From contig JAZBQD010000019.1 in NCBI GenBank assembly GCA_036583965.1, forward strand, positions 15,887,585 through 15,951,584: DNA of 64,000 nucleotides, in the 5' to 3' direction. This DNA comes from Prunella strophiata. Taxonomy: Eukaryota > Chordata > Aves > Passeriformes > Prunellidae. This document shows positions 1 to 11,400 of the stretch, piece by piece. A program made the position numbers and the translations under genes. Each line of letters starts with the position of its first letter. Position 1 is the stretch's first letter. Under the pieces are notes generated by a model. The model was not told the origin of the DNA. It saw only the letters and a program-made list of their open reading frames with translations, and searched no databases.

Positions 1-1199
1 AAGTCTTGGTATTTAATATAAATCATTATGAACACTCAGCACGTTAAAAAGGAACTCAAATAGAGCCAGTTATTCTTTCAGAAATATGGCTGGATAATGT
101 GATTATGACTTCTTTTCTTTGATAGCTCTCTCTTCTACTGTATTAAGAGCCTGTAGAGTGAGACAGAGGAGTCTGTTCATGAGAGGACAGAACTGAGACA
201 GGCCCATTGTGGGACATGACAGGGAGGGAACAGTACTGAACACTCCTGAAGAAGTTTTTCTATCAGGTTATATTCTACTAGAAGATCAAGGAGGTCACCC
301 TCCAGATCACGCTGGTGCATTGTCTGGGACAGGGCGTTACTTAACACACTGGGGCTTTTCAATTTTTTAAACATTTTGTTTCATTTCCTTTCTTGCTCCC
401 TAGTGAAATCATGAGGAAGACTGACCAGTTGCAAAATTTATCTCATATGTAATTATGAAAATGATTGAACAGATAATGTTTCACAGTCTCACCCACCTGC
501 CCACCCTAACTCCATGATCAAAGTAACTGCAGCATTTTCCTTGCTGCAGTGCAGCTGCCAGCTCCTGTGGTGTCTGCTGGGCCAAGGAGGGAAGGGAGCA
601 CTCAGCTGTTACTGAGAGTGTTAACTTTAGATGTGGCATTGGGTTTCCTGCACGAGGGAGTGTTCATATCCCAGGTCTTTCCTAATCAGTTTGAGGATGC
701 TACGTGGGTGTTTGCTCTGTCTCTGACTGACTGCCAGCCAGCAGTGAAATCTTTCCTGCAGAGATGCAGTGTCAGTCTTGCAGACATGTACCCACCACCC
801 ATCTGCTGACACATGAATATTCTGAATGAGGTCCTTTTTTTGGCAAGTGACGCTAAACACACTATGAGGGCAATGGAAGATATTAACATTCAGGAAAAGC
901 TTTATCTTTTCTGATCTGTATTTTTTGAGGGTCCACTGAGATCTTGGTTGTGTGAGACAGTTGAGCTTCACTGAAGCAATTCCTTCACTTAAAACTGAGA
1001 GTTTATTCTGTCACATCACCCTACTTAGGCCTTGGTGTGTTGACAAGACACCCATGCACGTAAGCAGCAGGGACACTGAGTATGAGCCCCATCCTGTGCT
1101 AAGTTCTGGTTTAATTAATTAATGGTTTAATTAATACAATTAATCTACATGCAGCATTGTAGGCAAGGCATAGTCTTTGAGATTTAAAGGATCTGTAGT

Positions 1200-1450
1200 C
1201 ACAGAATCATAGAATGGTTTGGGTTGGCAGGGACCTTAAAGATTCATCTGGTTTCACCCCCTCTGCCATGGGGTGGGCAAGAACTTGGGGTGCCTGCAGG
1301 GGCACCTTCCACTAGACCAGGTTACCCAAAGCCCTGCCCAATCTGACCCTGAACATTTCCAAGGATGGGGCATCCACCACTTATCTGTGCAACCTGTTCC
1401 AGTGCCTCATCACCCTCACAGTGAAGAATTTCTTCCTAATACTCTAATAT
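1200..1450 (-). mobile_element. CR1 retrotransposon 3' end
   Basis: The segment begins with the reverse complement of the CR1 tail (cacagaatcatagaatgg). It continues through the familiar CR1 3' region: text resembling ggttggcagggacctt, the gccatgggg block, ctagaccaggtt, and aagaatttcttcctaat at the far end. It therefore lies on the minus strand and holds only the 3' end, a 5' truncation typical of CR1 insertions. It has no coding capacity. Family assignment rests on remembered avian CR1 consensus features; the subfamily is not determined. Confidence 0.9.
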
Positions 1451-4400
1451 CTTATTAATTGTTGAGATTCAGGGCTTTGACAACAGCCCTGCTTATTCTC
1501 TTGATCTCTGAAATGCCAGCCAAACCTCCCTGCTCCCTCAGAGGAACCTTTTGAGGATTAGTCAGCACTTAGGAAGCCTGTGAATGTGCTGTTTAAACAC
1601 TGGTAGAAGGAGTAAATATGGGTAAGATTTTTGCTAGCAAGGCTGTTGTAGGGGCAAACTAACAGAGTAGTTATTAATCTCCTGTACAAGAGGCTTTGGA
1701 AACAGACTGGATAGATGAACATCTGCCAGTGTTGGTGTTAGGTGCATTTCATCTTCTCTGAATGCAATGGGACTGGGGTAGATAACCCAGTAGCCTTTCC
1801 AGACCAGTACTTCCTGATGTTGATGGTCCTTCAGAATGAAAAACATCAACTACTGACAGTTTGAGCCAGGGATCTTAATGAGGTCATGCTGAATGTTAAT
1901 AGACATCTGTCCTGTGCAGATGGAAGACCCATAGCACATATGTTTACCTGTGCTGGCATAAGAGTTAAGCAGTCTGAGAAGTCTTGGGCTTCCACTGAGG
2001 CAAAGTTTTCAAGGGTCAGTGCAGCCAGACCTGGATATGATAGGCTGTGCTCCCATAGAACAACCAGCATGTTTCACCTGGACATAGTGCTGTTACTCTG
2101 GCTATTTGACTTCTGGGCTGAAGTTGGCTTCATTCTGCTTTTTAGGGATGCCAAGAGAGGAGCAGTGGGCTGGCTGCACCTGTTCATATAGATGTGGTGC
2201 AGCAAGAGCAAGAATTTCCTTCTTAGTGGAGAAATGTGTGGAATGAGTTTGTCCCTTTCTTCAGAAGGGTGAGGCAATTGAGCCATGCATTCCTGAATCA
2301 GCAGGTTCCTCTTGCCCTGGGCCTTCTTTGGCAACCACACATTAAATCTAAAGCTATAAATTGTATAATTTGCATAAGATATTAGACAGAGAAGCACAAT
2401 GGGACAGACACTAATTGCTGATTTGGGAAGCCTCATAAGCATTTGCTCAGGGATAAACTGCAGTTACCTCAGTATTGGGCAATTCATGTTGGTTTCTAAA
2501 AGGAGAGAAGTGTATCACACCAACTGATTTCTTGTACTGTGTAATTTGCTGATTTCATTGTTGCTCTTGGGGACAGTTTTTTAGTTCCTTTTTAAGACAA
2601 TATTTTTCCTATTTTAGACAAGGAGGCAAGTGCAGTTTGGGAGGGATATTCTCACCAAAAAAGTTCAATTGCACACTCCTGTTTTGCTGCAGCAAAATGA
2701 ATTCTGCCATAAACTCTTTGGCATTTCATAGTCCTATCCTTGGTTGCCATGCAGGTGCACCAGATTGCAGATTAGAGTTTTGGTTGATTTTTGCTGTGTT
2801 TGCAACCCAGTTTGGTATGATTTTTGGGGGTAAAAGTTATGCAGGCATTTTCTTGTGGTTAGTATTAATTTCTAATCAGATGTTAGACTGCCAGTTAGTT
2901 AAACTGCTAAATCTTAAAATGTGTTTACCTAGATAGCAGAAGTGCTATGGGGAGTGTAGAGCTCTACATTTGCCAGGTTTTGTAGTCAGCTCTGAGTGTT
3001 GTGTCTTCCAACACTGCCCCACAATGTTTGTATGCCAATGTTTTATGAGCTGTTGATGAAATACAGGCAGTTCTCTATATGTGATCCTTCCCCTCAAGGT
3101 CCTGCACCAGGGGAAAGTGAATGTACTTGATGATAGAGCTGATTGTAATTACTTTTGGGTTTCAGTATTTTGAAAGAAAATAATGTTAGAAGAGATCTGA
3201 AATATCAATTTTATTTTCACTGAAGAAACGATCATTTGTGATGAGCCTAAAAGGGGCAGTGGAGAGAGTTAGCATTTTTCAGATTTCAGAATTTGGAAAA
3301 GAGAAAATAGCTCTGTTCCTCCCCTTGCTCTCTCCCACTCTTACTCTACTACTCACTGGCCCAAAAGTCCAAGGAAGAAAGGTGTCTTGTTCTTTTGGAC
3401 ACTTTATTTGAAGTGAAAGTAAACAAGTTCTGCTTTATGTTTCACTGAAAAGCATCTTACTTCACACCTTGGTAAAAGTGCAGCCACTTGCAGGCAGTTT
3501 GGCCTGTCCAATTGTTTTAAACCTAACATTAAGGACTAGTATAGCTGTAAACTAGTTGAATATAAAAGTAAAACACAAGCTGCTCACACCAGTGGGGGTC
3601 TAGATTTACAGGAGAGTCCCATCTAAGAGATTCTGTGGGCTTGTCTTCACTAGGTGTGCTGCTTTTCATTCCTTCCAGTGAATGACAGCTCTGATGGGGA
3701 TGCTCTTACTCAACTTGCTGCGTGGGAGGAGAGACGAACAGTACCAGAAGAAAGCAGCTTTATTACAGTCTGTGTAACTACATCCATGCAGGTGTTGGGG
3801 CAGGGTTACCATTCCAGATGGTTAATTGCACCTTTGGCAGTAACTGCTCCATGGATGCAGCTCTTTGCAAGTGCATGCCTGTCCAGGATCATGCCACGTT
3901 TTGCCTCTTCCCGTCTTGCCTTACTCCTTTAGAGTGATTAGTTTCAAAGTCACTGTTGTGAAGTAGGAAAAAGTCTGAAAAACAGGCTCAAGATGTATAG
4001 CATGTATAACTGCCATCATTTAACTGCTTAGAAAAGCTTTTAAAATTATGTAACCAAATAGCTGAAACTGTAGTGGAACCTGTGCCAAACACAGGCATAT
4101 GTTGGTCTCTGGAGGCAAGGTATGGGTGGAGAGCTTTACACAGTTGGTTTGTGAAGATTTGTCTGCCTGCAATTGGATTCATGCACTGGATGCAGCAGTT
4201 GTAGCCACCTAAGCTATTGCAGAGGTGAGGGGGGAAAAAAGGAATAGCTGAGAAAGCTTCAGCAGGTGGTGCCTTTGTGCCTGTGAAGCTGTCTCTCTCC
4301 CCCAGAACAGAAAAAAGAGCGAGACAGACAGACTGGTTGTTCACACCAAACCTGCCTTTTTTTGTTCTTCCTGCAAGGAAATGGTACTTTCTGAGTGAGT

Positions 4401-4558
4401 TCAGTATCCAGGCTTATCAACAACATAAACAACACAGCCAGGATTATCCAGTCCTGATGATAAAGTTCTAAGCACTTTATCATCCAGCCCATTCCAGAAA
4501 CCCAGGGTGAGCCAGTGAGAAGCTTAGCCAGGTTTTCTCCTTCTCCCCACCTTGTTAG

Positions 4559-5940
4559 AAACGTGGAAAGGACCCTCACAATGGAGCCCATTAACCCAGC
4601 ACTCCCAGGCCCACCACTAAACCATGACCCTGAGTGCCATGCCTGTATGTCTGTTAAGTAACTCCAGGGTTGGTGACCCCACCATTTCCCACAGCAACCT
4701 GTTCTAATGTTTGGCAAGCCTTTCATTGATGAAATTTTTCCTAATATTCAATATAAATCTCCCCAGGAACAATTTGAGGCCTCTTGAGTGCCTCTTGACC
4801 TGTGATAAGAGATAAGAGAGCAACCCTCACCTGGCTACAGCCTCCTTTCAGGTGGTTGTAGAGAATGATAAGATTCCCCTTGAGCCTCCTTTTGTCCAGG
4901 CTAAACACCCTCAGATCCCTCAGCTGCTCCTCATAAGACTTGTGCTCCAGACCCTTCCCCAGCCCTGTTGCCCTTCTCTGGACATGCTCCAGCCCCTCAA
5001 TGTCTCTCTTGTTGTGAGGAGCCCAGAACTGAGCACAGGGTTTGAGGTGTGGCCTCACCAGTGCTGGGTACAGGGGGACAATCCCTGCCCTGCTCCTGCT
5101 GGCCACACTATTGCTGGCACAGGCCAGGATGCCATTGGCCTTCTTGGCCACCTGGGCACTGCTGGCTCATGTTTAGCTGCTGTCACAGCACCCCCAGGTC
5201 CTTTTTTGCTGGGCAGCTTTCCAGCCACTCTGCCCCAGCCTGTCATGTTGTGTGGGGTTGTTGTGAGTGACCCCAGTGCAGGACCTGGCACTTGGCTTCG
5301 TTGACCTCACACAGTTGGGTGTCAGCCCATGGATCCAACTGTCCAGATCCCCCTGCAGAGCCTTCCTGCCCTTCAGGAGATCAACACTCCTGCCCAACGT
5401 GGTATTGGCCATGAATTTACAGAGAGTACACTCAACCCTCGTGTCCAGGTCATCAATAAAAGTATTGGATAGGGCTTTGTCCAGTGCTGATCCCTGGGGG
5501 ACACCAGGTGTGACCAGATGCCAAGTGGATGCAGCACCATTCACCACCACTCTCAGGGTCCAGTTTCTTATGTTTCTTATGCAGCAAAGAGTGCATCTTT
5601 CCAAAATTATCAGCTCTGTGATGTTCCCCAGCATCCAGGTCAGGCTGACAGACCTGTAGTTCCCCAGATCTCCCCTCAGATGGGCAGCCCATTTGCCAGC
5701 CTCCATTTGTCTGGGACCTCCCTGGTGAGCCAGAGCTGCTGATAAATGACTGAAGGTGGCTTGGTGAGCTCTTCCACCATCTCTTCTCTGCTGTGCCCTC
5801 GGGTGGATTCCATCCAGCCCCACAGAGCACTGGGTGTTGTAGGTGGTGCAGCAGGCTGCTGACCACTTTCCCTTGGATTAAAGAGGCTTGATTCTTCTCC
5901 CTGTCCCTGTCTTTCAGCTGCCAGGTGGCTCAAAAGCTTG
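4559..5940 (-). mobile_element. CR1 retrotransposon, 3' portion with decayed reverse transcriptase
   Basis: This is about 1.4 kb of minus-strand CR1 covering the 3' non-coding end and part of ORF2. Minus-strand translation between about 5200 and 5930 shows reverse transcriptase landmarks in more than one frame: a GDLGNYRSVSLT block, a TPGVPQGSALD block and a FIDDLDTRVECTL block. The segment that should carry the catalytic FADD-type motif reads FMANTTLG, so the aspartates are lost. The palm region between the NYRSVSLT and VPQGS blocks is much shorter than in intact CR1, which indicates an internal deletion. Frame changes split the remainder. It is a dead, 5'-truncated copy inside the ITPK1 intron. 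Confidence 0.92.
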
Positions 5941-7862
5941 GATACTTAAACAGCTGAGAATGCCTCCTAATTTCAAGTCCAGGTTTACAGGTTTACCCAC
6001 AAAGAGAACATCTTGTAACAACACAAATTTCTGTCTGTGTTGGCTGTTTTACAATTTGTTGCAACCTGAACATGTGCACAAAGAAAACCAGCTCATATTG
6101 AGGCAGAGCTGGGTTCAAAGCATAATAGACATTTACTGTATGAAAATCACATCTAGATATGCACAAACTTCTGTGCTGGCAGTGCTTGTCTTATCTTTCC
6201 TACTTATATAACAGATTTACAACAAGAATTTTATCTTAAGGAAACAAAAGTGTTATAGTTCCTTATCTAATCCTACGATCAGGGTGGGGTTTTTTCTCTT
6301 CTGATTTAGGAATAGAAAGGAATCCTTTAATAAAATTTATCTCCTAGATAAAAATACACCAAATTTTAGGTGCATTACTAACCTTTCAAGCTAGTGAATT
6401 GCATGGGTTCATTAGTGTTTGTTTAGTTGCAATGAAAGTCAAAGCCTGCCTGGAACTGAAGAGTAAAACAACTGCATTTCATATTTAATGTAATGTGTAT
6501 CATGACATGCAGTTGGTTTTGATCCATTTCCCTTTTGTGCTCTCATTCTGTCTTTGTTTTTTATATTACTTTGTCCAAAAGAATTTATTTTAATAACCTT
6601 TCATACTTGGTTAGCCTTTTTAGAAAAATTAATTTTTCCTTTTGTAGAGGTAGACCTATGTGAACTGAATGTTTATTCAGGCTTACAGAGAAGTGGCTAT
6701 TTTTCTTTGAAACCCAAGTTTAAGGAGGCTTCCTCTTCTTTTTTGACTTGAGAAAAGCAACTCTTTTTTTCAAAACATTTTCTGTTTTGTGCTCTGGTTG
6801 TGTCTTTTTTTTTTTGCTATATACACCATGTATTGCAACTTCTAAAGACTAAAGTGTTGATGTGTGGTTTTAGTGGCTGTAGGGCACATAGTATTAATCT
6901 AGGAACAGCATTGTCATTATCTTCATTAAAGCAAGGGTACTGTGTCAGCCAGAAAGAGCAGAGAGACATTGAAGTTGTTAAATGTTGTTGGAGAACTGCA
7001 TTGTGCTGGGACTGGGAAGGCTTGATCCTGTTTCAAGACTTAGTGGTGGTGCCTGAGTCGGTAATAATCTCTCCACCTCCTTGTTTCTTCATTTCACACC
7101 CTTGTCCTTCATCAGTCCTATTTGGTTTGGCAACTTCTCTGAGGAGGATACCACCTATTATTGAGTGTTTCACACAGGGCTCAAAATACAATATTGCAAT
7201 GCCACTGCAATACAAATGATCCTGCACTGTTAGGGGAAGATGGTAATGCTTCCATGGTGTCCACACAGGTTTTAATTGTGACTGTTTACAGAGGAAACCC
7301 TTTGAAACTGCATTTAGTGGAAGCTAAATTCTGAGCTATGACCTGGTTTCTTTAAACATTCAGGTTTTGTCATTATTTTGAAGCCTTCAGTATCTGATGC
7401 TAAAAATACACTGTATGGAGCTTCCCACGTGTGGGTAGTTATATAAATCTTGCCATAAATAATATTTGTTCACTGGATCATTACAGAAATGTCTCGACAT
7501 GCAGTTCATAAGGGATTTGCTCAGAGCACACCAAAATTGAGTAGAAAAACACGGATTAGAGTGAGAGTTCCTAGACCTATTTAGATCCTGCTTTTATAGC
7601 ATCATTTCAATCATTTCATAGCCTAGTTTGTAATTTTTCCAATATCTGGACAAAGCTGAAGAGGACTAAGGAAAATCATATTTAATTCTTCAGTCGGCTG
7701 TGAAATGTGAAGGGCTGGATACTGCACTTTTACATTTGCACATCTTGAAAAAGGTGTAAATTAAATACTATTCTATCATATTTAACATTGTCATGGGAGT
7801 AGAAGGATAGGGTGGAATGCTGGATTTTGCAGCCATTTTGTAGAAATGCTTCAGAGTATTAA

Positions 7863-7937
7863 ACTAAAGCACTACTACTAAAGTACATACTTTACTACTT
7901 AAAGTACATACTGAAATACTACTAAAGTAGTATTAAA
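7863..7937. repeat. imperfect ACTACTAAAGTACATACT tandem repeat
   Basis: The words actactaaagtacatact and acttaaagtacatactg recur back to back, followed by actactaaagtagtatt. The result is a short imperfect minisatellite of about 75 bp. No coding or regulatory role is visible. It lies in the long ITPK1 intron, just upstream of a CR1 fragment. Confidence 0.7.
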
Positions 7938-8094
7938 GTCCTGGCTGTTGATAGTTATTGGAAGAAAGTGTATTTTATAAATTGGAGGGGGAAAAGCATA
8001 GATGAACTGATGGTATACAAGGCAGCATTCTTCAGGCTGGAAGGAAAAGTCCAAGTGAGTTTGAGCTTTTAAAAAAAGAGAGAACTTACAGGAG

Positions 8095-8400
8095 GCTTTC
8101 AGTACGTAAAGGGGGCTTCCAAAAAGGCTAGAGATGGACTTTTCACAAAGGCTTATGGTGATAGGATAGGAGGGAATGGCCATAAGCTGAGGGAGGGCAG
8201 GTTTGGATTAGATAATGGGAAGAAACCTTTTACTGTGAGGCTGTGGTCTCTCTGTCCTTGGAAATGTTCAAGACCAGGTTGCATAGGGCAACATCTGAGT
8301 AACCTGATGTAGTGGAAGGCATCCCTGCCCACGACAGGGGCATTGGAATTAGATGATCCTTATGGTCCCTTCTAACCAAACCATTCTTTGATTCCATGAA
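8095..8400 (+). mobile_element. CR1 retrotransposon 3' end
   Basis: This is a plus-strand CR1 3' region. It shows the block around ggcaggtttggattagataatgggaagaaa, a diverged tcaagaccaggtt, tagtggaaggcatccctgccca, and the terminal gatgatccttatggtccctt followed by a tail close to cattctttgattccatgaa. It is 5' truncated and non-coding. It is more diverged from the consensus than the copy at 1200-1450. Confidence 0.88.
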
Positions 8401-11400
8401 AAAAGATTGGTGCTGAGGAAGGGTTATTTGGACAGGTGGCAGTTACAAAAAGTAGCTCCTAGGATATCACATATAACTTGCAGGTATTAGTACAGCAAAG
8501 CAGAGATCAAAACCTTAGGGGAGGAAGCAAGCTTGCACTCAGCAAACCAAAATGAAATCTGAGATGGGAGTGAGTGGTACAGTTGAGCTCTGAAAGAGTG
8601 TTAAGTAGCAAGCATATGTCAGAAATTCTTACTGAAATCTCAGGATTGATTTAATTAGGAAGAAAATGTTTTGACTTAATTCTCAGAAATGAGCAATCCC
8701 TACTCACATGAATCCCAGTTTTGCCTTAGGTTCTTCTGTCAAGGGATGGATGTCTTCAGTGCCCAGCCTACCAGTCCCTCAGCCCAATCCATCACCTTCA
8801 TGCCTGCTAGTTTATTCCTGCACATCATGCTTCAAGTTGAAAAATAAGATTGTAAGATCATTGTACCAGGAATGACTGTGAAATTTGTTTCTGCAAAGAA
8901 ACAAAATTGCAGTTTGTTAGACCTTTTAGAAACTCTTTAGAACCTAACTCAGACCTCAAAATAAACATTGACAGTGAAGAAAAATACAGTGCACAGAACA
9001 GCAGGGCAGAATGCTCAGACAGCTCTGGGGGAGACAGACCTGTCTCCTGTGAAGAGTGGATGGTTTTTGATGCCCAGCTCCTTCTGTGCATGGAAAGACC
9101 AGCCTCCATGCTCCCCAGGAGCCCTGCAGAGCCTTTGTGATGCTAGAGCCCTGGAGAGGGAAAAGAGATTTTAAGCAGCAGATGGACTGTAGTGTTCACT
9201 TTAAAAGTATGTAATTTTTTTTTTTGTGGGTCCCAGATGTCATTTCTCTACAGTGAAGTGAGAACTGTGCTTAGCTCTACTTTGAGTTACCCCTGTTCTG
9301 GATGCAGTAAGGGTAATTTGTTGTTTTGCAAGTGGAAGATGAATGGAATTACTCAGGTCATCCTGGTTTACCTCCAGCAGTTCTCATCCAGCTGCTTTGA
9401 TTCTAACTAACATTTGTGGGTCAGATCTGTGAGTTCACTGCCTTTTGATGTAGAATGATATTGCAAAAGAATTTCTGGAAGTTTTCTGACCTTTTGTTGT
9501 TCTCTCGTTTCTCTGCCTCCCTTTTTTTCATTCTGGCTACATGTGAATGTAAGATTGAGCAGGGATCTTTTCCAGGAGGATATTCATCTACTTAAAAAGC
9601 AGACAGGGAACATGAGTGAGAGAAGGTAGATTGAGAAGAAAAGGAAATTGAAGCAGTGTAGTGGGATTGCATTAAATAACCTTGAGAATAAAGTACTCAT
9701 ACTGTTTCTGAAAAGGATATTACAGAAGAAGTCAGTAATTAATATTTAGGGAGTTCAGGGAGGTTTCTTGTGGGGCTGTTTAAAACTTATTCTACAAAGT
9801 ATTAGCTATAACTTAATGCAAGTTAGTACAGAGAGAACAGATATTGAAACAGGAGAATTTTCCTGCCAGGGCATGACAGGAAGCAGTTAGATTTTGGTAG
9901 AACAAACAGTGAAAAAGATTTTTTAAAAAAATCTGCTTTCTCTATCCATATCAATAACATGCTAAAAGAGGATACCAAGAGCAGATGAAGTAGTTTGTGA
10001 TTGTTTATCTTCAGTTCCAGGTGACATCAAGTGCTGGAAGCAGCTCTTCTTAATACTGCAGCTCTTTTCTCACCTAGTGAGAAGCAAAACATGATTAGAG
10101 AACATCTGCTCTAGTTCAATGAGTGCAAGCATCAAACAAGGTTATTTGCATGAGAACCTAAGGCCACTTAAATCTAGGTTTTACACATGTACAAGACTAG
10201 AGCAAGCATTCCACTCGGAGAGTGCTTATTCTTAGGAAAAACACCCTACAAAATGTTCCAATATGTGAATACAGTTGCCTTATCCACATGCTAAATCTGG
10301 GTGTGGAGCTTGACAGGTACTGTTTGTCTTCTAAGCATCTAGAAATGTGTGCTCATTTTTGCCTTCCCATTTTATTAACTCTTAGTAGTGCCAGGGCCCC
10401 CATGGGGGAGGATTTGCACTGTGAGCATTATAGCACAAGCCTTGATGCACTGACAGTGTTTAATAAAATTTTGGGGGCTTAGTTTTAATCTGTGTCTTAA
10501 CAGGAATTAGCTGGAGTGTACCTGAGTTGAAGTACCTCCCAACCTAACCACAGATTTCTGTGTCCAGGTTGTCTGGGGTAAGACTGTTACCAGAGTAAAT
10601 CCACAACATGCCTGTGTCCTTCCACACCAGCAGTAGATCTGCACTTCCTCTTAGCACTGTATTATGCCTGGTCTAATGCCCAGGCTTTTGATCTTTAGTA
10701 ATTCAGACAGAGATGGTTTTCTCACCATTGCAGAATACAAGCAAGAGCAATGAAAAGAGTTAATATTTAGGCTTCAGATCCTAATGTCTCCAAAACTAGG
10801 CAAAACCTAAAGCAGTAGGTTTTTTTTCCCTCTCCTCATCTGTCACCATCTCAAAAATTAGAGTGTCTCATTCTTTTCTCTCTAGAGCCCTTAACTATCC
10901 AATTTGCCTCAAGTGAAATAAAAATCTCTGGTGTTTTATATTACCTAAATGATTCAAGAGATCTGGTGGGACCCCTGGCTACCTATTTTCTTCCATCTTC
11001 TCTTTTCTTAGTCTTAAATTAAGGCCAGTGTCAGTGCTGGGCTTTTGTTGACTGAAGAGAGGTTATGGAAATTCGGTATAGGCAGTCATTCAAATAATAG
11101 AAAACACATTTAATAAGAAGAGCCATGGGGATTGAGTGTGAAGAAATTTGCACAATGAAACACTTTTCTTACACTTGCTGTCCACCTTAACTCACTCTCC
11201 TCTTTTCTGCTTCACCAGCTAATTTCCAAACGTAGTTGTGGGCTTTCAAGTTTGATCAGATTGCAAGAAGCAGCCTCTTGGAAGAAGGGATCAGGGAAAG
11301 ATTAACACTGCTGGGAACTTGATGTTTACCCTTTCAATTGTGTGATTTAACTTTCTGCTTTCTACTGATTGCTATGAGGGTTAAATAAATGTCATGGCTT

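Noticed and set aside
4259..4726. 155-codon minus-strand open frame
   Set aside because: Its 5' part lies within the CR1 3' non-coding region and translates known CR1 tail sequence; the rest is unremarkable intron.
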